This document shows positions 48,568-63,060 of a stretch of 64,000 bases of DNA, one piece after another. How positions within the stretch are numbered: the stretch's first letter is position 1; each line of letters opens with the position of its first letter. The position numbers and the translations under genes are program-made. The notes under the pieces are model-generated. The model did no database searches and was not told the DNA's origin. It saw nothing but the letters and a program-made list of their open reading frames with translations. The DNA lies in contig CM057481.1 of assembly GCA_030035585.1 (NCBI GenBank), positions 53,329,128-53,393,127 of the forward strand, in the 5' to 3' direction. This DNA is from Dugong dugon (Eukaryota > Chordata > Mammalia > Sirenia > Dugongidae).

Positions 48568-48744
48568 GTTTAGTTTTGACTGAGTAGTCTCAAAGAGGGG
48601 CCCATAAATACTAGGGCGATGTACTTAAAAACTCACATGACTGTTTTAAATACTATTGATTTAAACCACTGGCTAGATTTTATGAATCAAAGTGTAATTT
48701 CTAAGCTTTGGCCATATTTCTCAATGCTAAAGCACTCTCTCTTG

Positions 48745-48945
48745 TGTGCCTTTAGCTGCTTTCCAGACCTTCAACGCAGGATTAAATGATAGTAGTTACA
48801 GTGATCAATAGGTTAAGACCGGTACAATCACTCTTGCCGCTAATGACCTCAGCAGTAATGGGCAATAAAGTGTGGGCTATAATAGCCTCGCGCTGGTACT
48901 GCATGCCCTTTGGTTCCTAGTATTAGTAGGGACTAGCTACATGAA
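48745..48945. promoter_or_regulatory. candidate conserved noncoding element
   Basis: Non-repetitive block with balanced composition and retained CpGs (TTGCCGCTAATGACC, CCTCGCGCTGG) in otherwise CpG-poor intron. No coding frame. Conservation is inferred from its character and could not be measured. Confidence 0.3.
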
Positions 48946-49654
48946 AAAGTTGGACATTGGGAGTTAAGGGAGTGGATATATAGACTATAATTCTTAACTA
49001 TTTAAAGCCTTAACATGTGCTCAGATTTTTTTTTTTTTCCTTTTCTACCCCACAATGGTTTCCTGTCCATTTGAACATGTTTGTTAAAGCTTTCTCCAAG
49101 CTCTTTTCATGACATGTCGGAGCAGAAACTTTGAGGAAATCTCCGTTTTATTACATTTATAAATTAAGCCCGAGCCCACTTTGGAGGCCCAGAGCTAACT
49201 GGTGTGAAAATGTGGTTTCAGATAGTAAAGGTAAAGTTAAGGCCATCGGGATATAATAACCCACTTCTGATTATTCTGAGGCCGATCATCCAGTTTGGAG
49301 AATTACTGGGGCTTCTTGCCTCTTTGCCTCCTTTGGCTGTGCCTGCTTCTTTAAGCATCTTGTTACTCATCAGCACCTCCATCAAAATGTCCAAAGGGAA
49401 AAAAGGGAAACTCAAGTTCATTTTCCTGTTCTGTAACAGAACTACAAAAAATGACTAACTATGAGAAAGGGAGACTTAAACTACGTATTGGCTGTATGTA
49501 AGGATTTATGCATTATCTGTATTTGTCAGTCCTTGGTCCCCTTTTTTATTGAAAATTAAGGGACAGTGGTGTTTCTGATTTAAGAAGAGACACAATTTTA
49601 CCAGAGTAAAATAAAAAACAATCCTACAAACTCTTTTCACATATTTTTTATACC

Positions 49655-49835
49655 TTTACAGTTATTTTTGTTGAGATGTAATTTACAGACAATAAAATGC
49701 ACTCATCTTAATTGTGCAAAGAGAAGAGTTTTGACGGTTGTATAGAACCATGTGACTACCACCCCACTCAGGATATGGGACATTTCCATCACCCCCAAAA
49801 GTTCTCTTACGTACCTTTCTAGCATAGACTTTCCA
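49655..49835 (+). mobile_element. L1 3'-UTR remnant (only repeat recognised in the right half)
   Basis: TTGTTGAGATGTAATTTACAG, AATAAAATGCACTCATC, GGATATGGGACATTTCCATC and ACCCCCAAAAGTTC match the 3' untranslated region of old L1 elements. It is the only mobile-element trace that I recognise between about 39 and 64 kb. Confidence 0.8.
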
Positions 49836-52095
49836 CAGATCTTTTAAAAATTGTGCCCAGGAGATTGCGTCTGTGATGCTATCTATTATACCTCTGTTAA
49901 ATTTATGCTCATTACCAGCTTATACTTTACGCCACCCTATTCCTGTCTGTTTTCCTGTTCATCACCGTCAGAAATTTGGCTCAAGAATATTTATGTTGTA
50001 CATAATCCAAGAAATGCAGAGGAAAAAAGAAACCTTAAACATGGTTCTTTTGTTTGCCTAATCAAACCTCCCATGTGATGATGCAACTCTCAAGGAATAG
50101 TAAACTTCTCTTGTGACAGATTGGCTTTAGCAGCTCAAGAGATAGTGATTGGCACCCAACCCATATTTAAAAATTCAGAAAGTTTCTTCTATAGAAAGGA
50201 CAGAGTAGACTAGTTGGAATTAATCTGTAGATGGTTAGGTGTTTTGATGATGTTTTCTTGGTGTTTACCCTAGACTTACTGCAAGTTCACTGTGCCAGTC
50301 ATTGGTGATATTTTGTGCTGCAAAGCATCTTTTTAAAAGGATAATTTAGCCATCCATATACATCTGTCCCTTTTTGCATATAAAAATATCCAGACATGCC
50401 CATCTGTTTTAAATTACAGCGTAGCTACATCTATACTTAAAAGTCCACCGCAATAGGAGGAATTCGTTGATGACCTTCCAGAGCTGGGTTAATGAAATTT
50501 TCAAGTGTTCTAGCCAGTGTTTTCTAAGCAATGCAAAACTTGCACATAAACATCCCTCCACACAAAACATGCCCACAACAACAGTGGAGAATGTTCACTG
50601 TACATGAATCTGACCTTCAGGAACCATTTTTAGTTCATCAAAATTAGTGATGCTGAGAAATCAGGACATCAGTGCATAATGACTGTGAAATTAGGAATGA
50701 GAGCTCGCTATGCAAATGACAGGACAAATCATGTGAAAAAGTCAAGATAAACTGCATATTAAGACATTATGTTACATAAAATTAATACTGCATTTCTCCC
50801 TTTTGCTTACTGCTCCCCTGAAAGATTTTTTAATTCTTTTATCTTCTGATAAGCTATTGTCTGCCAGATTTTTTTTTTTTAAAGTGGCACACAGGCAAAG
50901 TGCAAAACATGTTATTACCTTTTATTGTAATACATGAGATGACAGCCGATCCTTTTTAACAAAGTATATCCTTTACTGCTTCTAGCTTCTTGCTGTCACA
51001 TGTTTGATTAGAAACCAAAGAAAAGTAAGATGCTTAAATATTACTATCAGAAGACATATGGGTTTTGTCTTTCATTGTTTTTTCTTTCCTTATCTTTTTT
51101 TGTAGGGGGGGTGATTTTTCATGAAATAGTCTGCTTGCATTACGGGGACTGACAAAATGGTTCTCATGTAGTCTGGAAATTAAACACAAGTGCAGTGATT
51201 ATTTTGAATAGCTAAATTACATTCTAGAAAGCTTGCAGAATTCATAGCATTGTTATTAGGTATCCGCTTGAATACAATTTGTGTAACCTTGGCCAAGACA
51301 GCCTGTCATTTTAATGTCAGTGTTTTATCTGAACAAGACATCATCCTTTCAGATAGAGAGTGCAGGTTCCTTGCAGAGATGCCCGTGCAGAAACGTGTTA
51401 ACAGTTGCAAATATGAAGTGCTATCAAGTTCATCACTGTAGCTGTTTGTCACTGAAATGTCATGGAAAGTGGCTTTTAATGGTATCGCACATAATATGAA
51501 AGAATCGAGACATCTGTATGCTAAGTGAATAAGGAAGGGTAAAAGACATCATAGGAAGGGTCTGTGTTTAAGTTCGGAAGGTGTGGCCAAGGTTCATTTG
51601 TCCACAAGACTAAGCGTTCATTGATTGTTCTCAAAATCACTGTGCAGGGAGGTAGCGGATTGTGTTGGCTCCAGTTGTGGAAGTATCAGTTCCCGTTTGC
51701 CTTCTTCCACAAAACAAAATGTAAGTTTGGATTAACTTCTGCAGCTCATTTTGACCGAAGCCTCATTCTTAATAAGAAGTTGAGATTGTTCTAACTCCAG
51801 ATAGCATTTACTAGGCTTTTCCTACTTGTCTACTTGCAAGACGGCCTGGAATACCTGTTAGTGCTGGCAGGATTTTGTTTGTTTTCTTTTTTAACCCCTA
51901 TTCTTTCTGTTATTTAAAATAAACTCCATAATAGATTAAATAGGATTTGTTCCTGCATCTCCTCTGGATAAATGCATTTTGCGTGGGGAATTGGTGAATT
52001 CATGAAGCAGGCTGGGGACAGCCTGCTGCCTGAACCTGCAAGGCTGCGTGCGTGAGATTTCCTGGCTTCCTATTTATCCTTCATTAACGTTCTAG

Positions 52096-53432
<1,337 letters not shown>

Positions 53433-53735
53433 TAGTGGCTATTAAACTGTCATTCATCTTTTAAATGATTGCACAACTCAGCTGAGTCTATCGGTTCTCA
53501 GCTTTCAGACGGAGAGTTATTGTCCTGTTTTTGCTCAGATTTTTCTGGGTTCTGTTTGCTCGCTGCCACATATTTTATAACACTGCCGCATGTGTACCTT
53601 GTGTGAGCACGGGCGAGGGATCATGGACAGGACCTTCAGTACTACTTTTGCAAACTGGACAGCTGAGAGTCAGGATGTACCTGGAGGAAAGTGAAGTGCT
53701 TTTACTACAATTTTACTTGGATACACACTCAAATT

Positions 53736-53754
53736 CCCCCCCCCCCCCCCCCCC
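53736..53754 (+). repeat. poly(C) run of 19, followed by AG
   Basis: Nineteen C residues followed by AG, about 350 bases into the second intron. Such tracts are unstable and bind poly(C)-binding proteins; the CCCCAG end also resembles an acceptor. Confidence 0.95.
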
Positions 53755-54989
53755 AGTTTAGAGAGTATGGGGGTGTGGTGATGGCCTCTTCCATTGGATA
53801 GATAATTTCTTGTAAAGTTGGACAAACAAATACAAAAGTTAGAACAGGATTAAAGACCCCCTTCTTTTTTTTTTTTTAAGCATCTTGAAAGTTGTACGTA
53901 TCGTAATGACTAAAAGCATATATCAGATAGCATGAACTAAAGTTAGAGAAGAGTCAAGCTTGGATCATTTGTGTTTTTCTGAGGAAAAAAACAGTGTCGT
54001 ATAACAGTATGCGCACAATACCTTGTAGCTTCCGTAAGTTATTGTATTGTGCCATGTCACCCAGTTAGATGAGAGCATTAGCCCCATAAACGATAAATCC
54101 TGGGGGTGTTTCCGCTTCACCTTCTTTACAATTTCTTGCATGTAGATGAGGCCCAGTCAGTTGTGTAAGTATTTATGTACCATGTATGCATTAATCTGAC
54201 ATCTTTCTCCCCATTCCAAACTTATCCGATTTAACTTGCCTCCTCACATTTGTACAGTGGACTGGATTTCTTTTCATCTGATTGTTCTTCTTGGAATGAC
54301 ACAATTTATAATTCGATAAATGACGCATAATTGTTTCTTCACCATCCTTCAGCAGGCAGCACTCCTGTTAGTTCTGAGAAGGAGTCTAACCAGAATACTC
54401 TCCGCATCCCCATCCCTCACATAAATGTGGATTCCAGGCAGTGTAATGATACACACTGGGAATGACCCAAGGCTCTCCCTTGCCAGCTCCTCCCCCAACG
54501 CAAACTGGGTGCATTTTCCATGCCCTGCCAAGTTTTCACCCTGGAGTCCAGCGTAGCAGCCTGGTGGAAACCCGTGCAGAGTAGGGGCAGTTTTGGGGTG
54601 AAGGGGAGGAAGCATTTCAATGAAGATGCTGACACAACCTTAAGCACAGTGGCGCGCTCCCGGGTGCTGCTATAATAAAAAAGGGAACAGATTAAAAAGT
54701 GTCTAAAATGTAAATCTACAGGACTAACAGTAATTAAAATGGAAATGGCACAGGGAGGGAAGGCATGTAATTGTGAGATATCAGTGTGCAGAAGGCTCTC
54801 AGCTTTGTTTTGCTGGCTGTTTTTCTAATTCAGCAGGGCTTACTCATCAGTGGCAGTTCAATGCGCGTTAATGACTCTGGGATTGCAGGCATCACTCTGG
54901 ACAAAGAAATGATTATTGTGCGGTCAAAAGAAGTTCAAAGACAAGAAGGGAATTTCAGTTTTTTCCTTAGAGATCCACATTCAAGAGCA

Positions 54990-55300
54990 TATAAATTAAG
55001 CCAAATGTTAAAAACCACAGTCTGAAAGCTGACTTCAAAGTCACAACTCTCTAATTAATGAACTGCGAGCTTCAGTTTGGACAAGTTGTGGTTTGATGCA
55101 CCCATAAATCAACATGACAGGCCTGTTTCACAGTCTCAGACGGTGCTTGTCATTGAGTCACATCAGATGTAAACACAGCAGAAAAAAGAAGGGATATGAA
55201 GGAGGTGCAGTTGATCAACAGAATTGGTAAAAACCCACTTTTGAAGCGCATTATGCATGATCACAGGAAATGGTTACAGCCTCAAGAGGTTTCCCCTTCT
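54990..55300. promoter_or_regulatory. candidate conserved noncoding element
   Basis: Complex, repeat-free block with CTAATTAATGAAC, TGTGGTTTGATGC, a GTAAACA forkhead motif (55169-55175) and GCATTATGCATGATCACAGG. Lies within the 5.4 kb intron between coding exons. Inference only. Confidence 0.3.
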
Positions 55301-58300
55301 GCTGTTGCTTTTTTGAATCAGGTTTCTAACAGCCTTCAAAAGGGAAAATAAGAATTATGGAGTTTCTCCCCTGTGGCTCGCAGGCAATAACCCCCTGTTG
55401 TTATTTTGTGCTTCTTTCTTTTCAAAGGCATCAAAATTTAGTTTTTTAAAGATCTTTAACTCTATATTTGAAGACAAACAAAAAAGGGCTGCCACTGTCA
55501 TTCTTATCAGTTACCAGGGATTGTGTTCTTCCTTTCTGTTGCCACTTCTTATTAACCTCTTATTTGGTCTGTTAGACACAGTTTGGAATGCACGTCTGCA
55601 TGCTGGGAGAACATGAAGGTTCAGATGAGCTCAGAGGGCAGCTAAAAAAATGGGAAGGGGAAAATTACACAGCAGAAGGAAGGATAAAAGTTAACTCTCC
55701 CAAATTGCTGCTGTCAGGAAGGGGAGCATCTCGGGAACACAAAGATGATGGAGGTGTCTGAGTTTGGGAAGGGGGCGGGGGAGAAAAGGGAGTACTTTGT
55801 GTCTGACCGAGGAGAAAATGCGACATTGTGGTAGCGTGTCTGTGTCTTCCAGCACCAGGTTTGCTGTGGTCACACTTTGTCATCCATGTCGTAGGCAGAG
55901 GTGACACAGACAATGTGTTGCATTGAATATACTTAGAAGTAGGCAGGCCAGCAGACGGGTCTCCTTGGAGTTCACTTATGTGTACCTTGTGCCAGTAGGT
56001 TTGCCTCTGAGACCTGTTGTAACAATGGCTAGAAAATCCTTATTTTCCTGAGTTAAGGGGGTAGTCTCCTGAAATTATCATGCAGGTGGTAGCCCTTTTG
56101 TGCTAAAATGAAATAGAGTCACATGGTATCAATTTCACGATGTGGACTGGTGGTTATGATTTTAACAAGGTTTGAGCCTGGATGTTGACAGATGGAACAA
56201 GTGTATTAATTTACTGAATCCCCCAGTCATTAGTGGCTCATAATTTTGTATCACCAGGTTTCTCCCCCCCTCCTCTTTTTTCCTTTTTGATTATCTCCGC
56301 AGTAAGATACTGAATCCTTGACCAGAACAATATACCTTTGCTGTTGTTTTCCCTGAAGTTGCATCGAGATGTTTCCTTGAGAAAGTTTGGCCCCACATTG
56401 ACTGAGTTAGACCTAAAACCTTCCTTAGAAGATAGATGTTCTTGTACTAGGAGGGTCATATAGCCCAGTACAGCTATTGAAGTAACTGCTCGTTAATATT
56501 TGACAGAACTGGTGTGGAAAATAGCTGGCAGAATTAATTTTAAATCAAGCGACAAGAAAGATCTCATCCTGTGCGGGTGAGCTAGACTAAGTTGATTGTT
56601 TTAAAAGGGCCGTTTGTCCCGAGCAGTTATGACAGTTTATGTTAGGCAGTAGGGAGTAGCCGAAGAAAGGAAAACAGACCTTTGACTTTAGCTCTAGGGA
56701 GGGGATCCGAAATGCAGGGTTTATCAGGGCATTTTAGCATTTTAACACTGACGACTGACCTGTCGAGGGGACTGCACAGAGACCTTTTTTGTATGCATTC
56801 AATTGTGAGAAGTAAACAAACGGGCTCGTATCCTGTGTTTGGTAACTGGGTGGGGAGCACAGTTTGGCAACCAATGTTGCTTTTAAATTCTTTCTTTGGA
56901 CAATGGGCCTTGTATACTTTTATATCCTGGCTTTTCAAACGTGGAGCGCTTTCATGAGCTTTTCCTAGGGATGGCTGCAGAGACAACAGAAGAGGCATCA
57001 GTCATTTTATATAAATACAGGATTTTTAAACATTTCATTTACAGTAAGACAGGAAACACCCTTCCCAACCTGGAGCACTCCCCCCACCCCTTATATTCTA
57101 CTTCAAGAAGCGCAAATTCCCCAATCTTTTATGTCGGTGTTGTTTTTTTTCTCTTCCTTCCTTTTTTTAAAAAAATGTGAATTAATATCTGTTGAAGAAC
57201 TGAAAAAATCATTTTGACATGAATATAACTATCATTGGGTTTTACATTAATGTGATAACTTGGGAAGGGGTGAAAACAATTGGATCATTTTATGCATGCT
57301 GTTCTTCAAATGAAAACACTGGCTTTTCATTTAAATTTATTTAAATTTTTGTTGTTAGTGGTATAGAATTTGTTTTTTGGAGTGAAACTCAATTAACTTT
57401 CTCAGTGGCACGGTAGTAAGTCTGAAATTGGTTGCTAATATGAGAATGATGGTTTTTACTGTGAAATAAACTCCATGGAGATCGAAAGGAAACCACCATT
57501 TTTCTCTTCCTTTGAACTTGGCGTCAGAAGGTCTTGATATACATACCATTTTATGAATGTATCAGATAAAGGTTGTTCGTTAGGTCAAGTGAGTGCAGTT
57601 GTTTGTATAGTTATTAAACCAGCACATAATGCTCTGGAAGGGTTGGATAGTCTTTTTCCTTGCTAAAGTCTCTCTGATATTTTGAATGATTCTCAGAATT
57701 AGGAAAGCTGCTCTTGTTCCTTTCTTGAAGAACGTTTTTTTTTTTGGCTACAGTTTGGGAAGGGTTAATTTTCCTTTTCATAGTTGTTAGCCATAATGTG
57801 GCTAAGACCTCCACCTCGATATGATTCCTAGCAGATTAAGGATATTAGATAATTTCCTTCTATTTATTGTACTACTGCACTGTATTATCTTTCTATCACT
57901 CAGATAATTACTAAGGAAATCTACATTAATTTTTTTTGGCTGGAGCAAGGCCTGCTAAACACAGGCATGATGTATTGATGTTTTACACAACAGAAGTTTT
58001 CCTCCTGTCATTGTCCAGTCAACAAAAAGATATTTATCATATGGCAAAGCCCTTCTTTTCAAGAACAGAGCGGGTGGAGGGAAGCAAGACCAGCCACCAG
58101 ACCTAGGGGTTTCTGATACTAAAGCCAAGTTAAGGCATCTGAAGCTGAAAGTCACGTTCAAATTAAACACTCCCAGTCAAGTATGATGTTGTTTGCTAAA
58201 TTATGAATGTGTGTAATTAAAATCTAGTGGCTGTTTCTATGAAAGATTTACAATGTTATTTCATCGTTTGTCATGGCTAATTAACAATATTAGATGAAGT

Positions 58301-58679
58301 TTTTCTTCTTCAAAGGTCTGATTTTTTCTCATTTATTTGTGTCAGAAGTGATAAACACAGTAGTTAAAATCCTCTGCCGGTGCAGGCAAGAGGAAGGCAG
58401 CTTGTTCTTTTACACCTCGAAGGTTCAGGGTTCAAATCCCTCCAGACTAGAGTAACGCCGACTTCTTTCTAGCATGAATAATTACAACTTTCCAAGTCCA
58501 GAAGTTCACGTCTTGACTACAAAACTCAGCCTTTTCACTCTGTAGGGACAGCCGGCTTGATTAAAGAATTATTTCTCAGTGAGAGCAGTCACCTCCTCAC
58601 CCCTCACTCTTCTTCATGGGTGAAACGGTCTGTCCTGACTAAACTAGTGACCGTTCTCAGTTCTTGACGATGACGGTGA

Positions 58680-58919
<240 letters not shown>

Positions 58920-60589
58920 TGATTATCCAGAAGGCACAGCTATGTTAGGCTTTGGGCAGGGGTCAGCAGGGTCTCCTGGTATACTCCAGCTCATCATTAA
59001 GGAAATCGTCCATCTAAAACATGCATATGGAAACTTAATAATAAGCTTAATGAGGTCATGTTGGACCATGGAAAAGTGCAAGTACTTGTTGATGCCCAAA
59101 TGAAGACTTAGGTGGTCTGAAGGCTTAGCAGTAGCAGAAAGATCCCACTGTTGCACATATCTTGGAGTAAGGGGATGAAATGCTACTAAGTACTTATTGG
59201 GCATTTTAATTGAACCCTCTAGCATTTTCAGTTTGGAGTCATACATGAATTTTCTTAAATGCTTTTTATTAGTCATTCTAAGACATACTTTATATCATGT
59301 AACTTGTTCTATTTTAAACCTTAGTAGTATTTTGTAAATACCTTTTTGTTAATATCTAAGGAGAAATTTGGGTTTATGTTTCTATAAGCTGTTAAAATCA
59401 ATCTTTTTTTGTTACAAAAGCCAGAGTTGTGGGGGTTTTTTGCTTGTTGGTTGGTTGATTGTCTCTCTTTTTGCGTTCTTTTTTTTTTAAAGAAAGACTT
59501 GACTTGATATTTGAGCAAGTTAATTCTACACTCATCAGAACAGGAACCATTTCCATCTCTAGTTCTTAAAAAACCGGGGTTCTTTGGAAAGTAACAAGAT
59601 GTTATGGACTTTAGCGCGAATTACTTTTAAAAAACAGTTGATATTTGATTCCGGGGGTGTTGGACATCAGGAACAAATGGGAATTGGAGCTGTTTTTAGG
59701 AAGTTTTCTTGATTCAAGGGCTTCTAACTTTCGCTCATGTGATGTGAAAGCAGATGAGTTATTCAGAACCAGAAAGAAGAGAGAGAAGGAAGTGGCATGC
59801 ATGCCTGTGTTGTAAAATACAATTTCCCATCCTTACGTGGTATAAAGGGTTATAGTTGCCTCCTCAAGGTCCCCAAGCCCTTTCAGTTCTAATAAATTTG
59901 GACGTGTGTATTTGTGTGCTTTAAATGCTGATAGGTGAAGCCTTTGGTGTCTTGGATTCAGTTGCCTTCTGAAGAAGGTTGAAAATGCAGAACCTCCTCC
60001 ACCCTTAGTGTTGCTTCAGAGATGGTCATTTATATAGTAATTTTGGTGTAAAGTGGATCCAGTGAGGCATGTCTGCATTTGAATGTTCTCTGTTGCACCA
60101 GCCACGCCCAGCTTCTGTCCCTTCTGGGTTTTTTTGTTGTCATTGTTTGTTTGTTTTGTTTTTTAATGTTGAGACCGGGACTTTTTCCCCACTTAACCTT
60201 CGCTCTTGCCCCTCCTCTCATTTCTGCCATTATTGCTCCAATGCTTGATACGTAACCAGCATCTCCTCCATTGCTGTCAGAGTAGATTTTGTAACCCAGT
60301 AATGCAAGGAAAAGAAAGGACACAGTCAGCTACTGCATCTTTGTGCTTGCAAAATGTTTTATCATGCATTAATTACACCTTCAGGTTTATTGTTGGAAAC
60401 ACTGCAGGCTGTTCTGACACACCCACTGGACTCAAGCTTAACCTCTCATCTTTTCCCACCGCTCCTATACTATTAAGTTTGCTCACTAAGGTTCATTGTT
60501 ATAGCACATCAGTTAAGCTGTCCAAAAGAGGGCAATTGGGCAGTGACAAGACAAGCTCATGTGTAATGTGAAAGAAATGAATGTGGTGA

Positions 60590-60770
60590 TACATGGAGTG
60601 TAATCTCGGCAGTAACATATCAGTGACGCTGGTAGGCAATTCACTAGTCATGGCATTGATTGATACGCTTAGCAAGTCTGCTATAACAGCCCCGCAACAT
60701 TAGTAAGAAGCGTATTTAAAATATGAGGGGTGCCTATATGCATGCCCGAGATCGCATAAACGTAAATACA
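60590..60770. promoter_or_regulatory. candidate conserved noncoding element
   Basis: Retains about eight CpGs in 180 bases (for example GTGACGCTGG, GATACGCTTAG, CCCGAGATCGCATAAACG) without G+C richness, and has no repeat or frame. Such CpG retention in AT-rich sequence often marks constrained elements. Inference only. Confidence 0.3.
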
Positions 60771-62759
60771 AAGGTTTCTGGAGGAAGGTTCTTGCAGTGA
60801 AATGAACTACCTGTGTCATTGCCATCTCTTGTGGATCTGGAGATTGGTTTTATCCACCCACCCCATGCGCAGAGTGGCCTGAGAATTCAGTCATGTTGGA
60901 CTACACGTGATTTTTTTTTTTTTTTTTTATCAGAGAGATGATGGTTTAAAACTGATGTCATTATGAGGTTTAAATCAACTTTCTGCTTGCTTGAACATGG
61001 TCACCTGGGTATGGATGTACAAGGACAAAAAAAGGTTGATCAACTCAGTTTGTCTTTGAGCCAGTGATACCTGGGTTGTAAAATTGAGTTCCATGAACAG
61101 TAATCTGTCAACTGTCCCCACAACATACATTTTTTAAGCCTGTGCCTGCATTTTCTTTTCTAATGAAGGGGCCAGTTGTCCTGGAAAAAGAAATGTAGCA
61201 AGGCACAAGGGTTATGCCTTTATGAAGCTGGTAATGCTTGCTTTATAATAAAATTATTGGATTCTTTTACGTACCTGCTCATAGCCTTGGCTAAGTTACC
61301 TTAAATATGTATGAAAATGTCAGAATAGAGGAATAGATAGAGAAAAGAGTATTATTTTGAAGACCTTTATTTTTCCTGAAGGTTTTATATTAAGAATGGA
61401 AGGATTTTTTTGTTTAGGGTATTAGTAGGGGGCTTCTCTCTGTTTTACGTAATTAGCATACCTGTTTTTCTCCCTAGTCTCTTTAATCATCTGACCTCTC
61501 CAGCACCAGTAATTTCATATAGAAATGTACTTTGAATATCATTCTGGACTTTCAATTTTTAAAGTGTAAATCATCGATAGGAGAAAATTACCTATTTGAT
61601 TATGTCCCTGCTAATAGATTTGTTAAACTTGGTACTATTACTCTTAACTCTGCCATTTTGGCAGAAGTGCTTGCTTTCTGGAAATTTGATATCCATTTAG
61701 TCTGAGTGACTAGCTTCCCTTTTATCTGTCTTAATTCTATCATGAGATCTTGGCTGTCAAGTAACAGCATCCTTCAGTAGGTAGTACTCATTGAACTAAG
61801 AGCTTAACATCACTAACAAGGCATAGCAGTGATGGAGAGAGCGATTTGACGGACGGGCTCTCTGTAAGTGGGATGAGAAGGTTCTTAAAGGTAATTATCA
61901 CATTGAAGTTTGACCCAGAAGTACCTCTGTTGTCACTCAGTGAGTTCTGTTTTTTTTTTTTTTTTTTTTACCATTTCTCCCTATATATGATAAAATGGAC
62001 TGGCTAGCCCATTGGACTAAAAAGAAAGTGGGGTAGTGTTAATGTACTCTGTAGATGTAACAAGTGGTGAATACATTTGTCTTTTTTTTTTTTTTTTAAT
62101 CTGCTGGATAAACAGCTTTCTTAAAACAACTTCAAAGTCCTGCCATTCTCAGAGGGAAAGTGTTAACACAGTTGTTACAACTGTGGTCCTCCTGTCTTCC
62201 CACCTCCCATGCAGCTGACCCAGAAATCAATTAGTTTGAGCTGAAAAACAGGCAGCTTGTTCTTTTCACATAGTTGCTCCCTAGAAAATAAAAACAGGTG
62301 TCGATTTGTGTGGTTTTATATCAGTATGCTATCATCAACAGACGACACACCTATCCACTGTTGTTTCAATTGAGTAAACAGTGGTCCGAGGGTCAGCCTC
62401 ATTCACAGGTAATTGTTGGTGTGCAGACAACGCTGGCAGGCCTCTTAGCTCCAAACACAACCCGCATGTCACTTCACAGGGTGTTTGAAAATAATAGCCC
62501 AGGTGCAGCAAAACCGGACACAGGATTGTGTAGTGACCTTTCCTTTTGTTTAATTTGCCTCCGAGGTCTCATTTCAGGGGACAAGTAATAATTGAATATG
62601 CCTAATAACTAAATGCTCATTTGGGACAAAATCCATCAAAATATAATTGGCATTTGATTTTTATGAAGGGAGAAGAAACCCGACTTGGTTATGAGGAATG
62701 CATTCTAAGACTATCTGACCACTTAATGTATCGTCTGAAGCCTCCTTTAAATATACATT

Positions 62760-63060
62760 AATTGCAAATACTTGAGCGTTTGGACTTTTTCGAGGAGAAC
62801 TGTGAGGGAGAGGCCAACTGTTTTTGTTAACGCTACTCTCAGAAAGGCGGGGAAGGTTATTGGTCTGCTGTGCAATAATTTACTCCTCTTTGATATGCAA
62901 ACGATCCACGGTGAATATAAAAAAATCCTATCAGACTCATTTCACAGTTCTTAACCACTCGGATTCTCTGGAGTCCATCGCCTCATTAGACCAATGCTCT
63001 CCAATGCTAGCATAATTAAAATCTTTAACAGTTTAGCAAAGTAAAGATGTTTGGCTGATC
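62760..63060. promoter_or_regulatory. candidate conserved noncoding element
   Basis: Repeat-free block with an octamer-like GATATGCAAACGATCC, several CpGs, GTGCAATAATTTAC and a TGTTTGG forkhead-like site near 63048. No coding potential. Inference only. Confidence 0.3.

Larger units (their letters stand above)
41274..49654. other. repeat-poor intron block downstream of the CpG island
   Basis: About 8.4 kb without any recognised SINE, LINE, LTR or DNA transposon, rich in TAAT-type and A/T-rich motifs (for example TTAATTAAATC near 43640). No exon with coding character was found. The frames present are short and unstructured. Confidence 0.6.
1..52095 (+). other. FOXP1: FOXP1 intron upstream of the Gln-rich exons (5' end outside window)
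   Basis: All sequence before the 52096 exon is read as one intron, because I find no polyglutamine-type exon (the preceding FOXP1 exon ends ...DKQPALQ) and no other convincing coding exon here. The longest frames (about 100-160 codons) show no recognisable domains, lie in repeats or GC-rich sequence, and have no splice context. The part to about 39 kb is dense in AfroSINE, MIR, L2, hAT and LTR copies. A CpG island lies at 40.2-41.1 kb, and after it the intron is nearly free of repeats. That the whole interval belongs to FOXP1 is inferred from the absence of any other gene and from the gene's known very large introns. Confidence 0.8.

Noticed and set aside
58380..58460. tRNA-like sequence (GGGTTCAAATCCCTCC) considered as a tRNA gene
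   Set aside because: The T-arm-like piece has no matching acceptor stem, D arm or clear A box upstream. At most it is an ancient SINE or tRNA relic.
62252..62275. Sixteen-base match (GGCAGCTTGTTCTTTT) with 58396
   Set aside because: Similarity does not extend on either side; probably coincidence.
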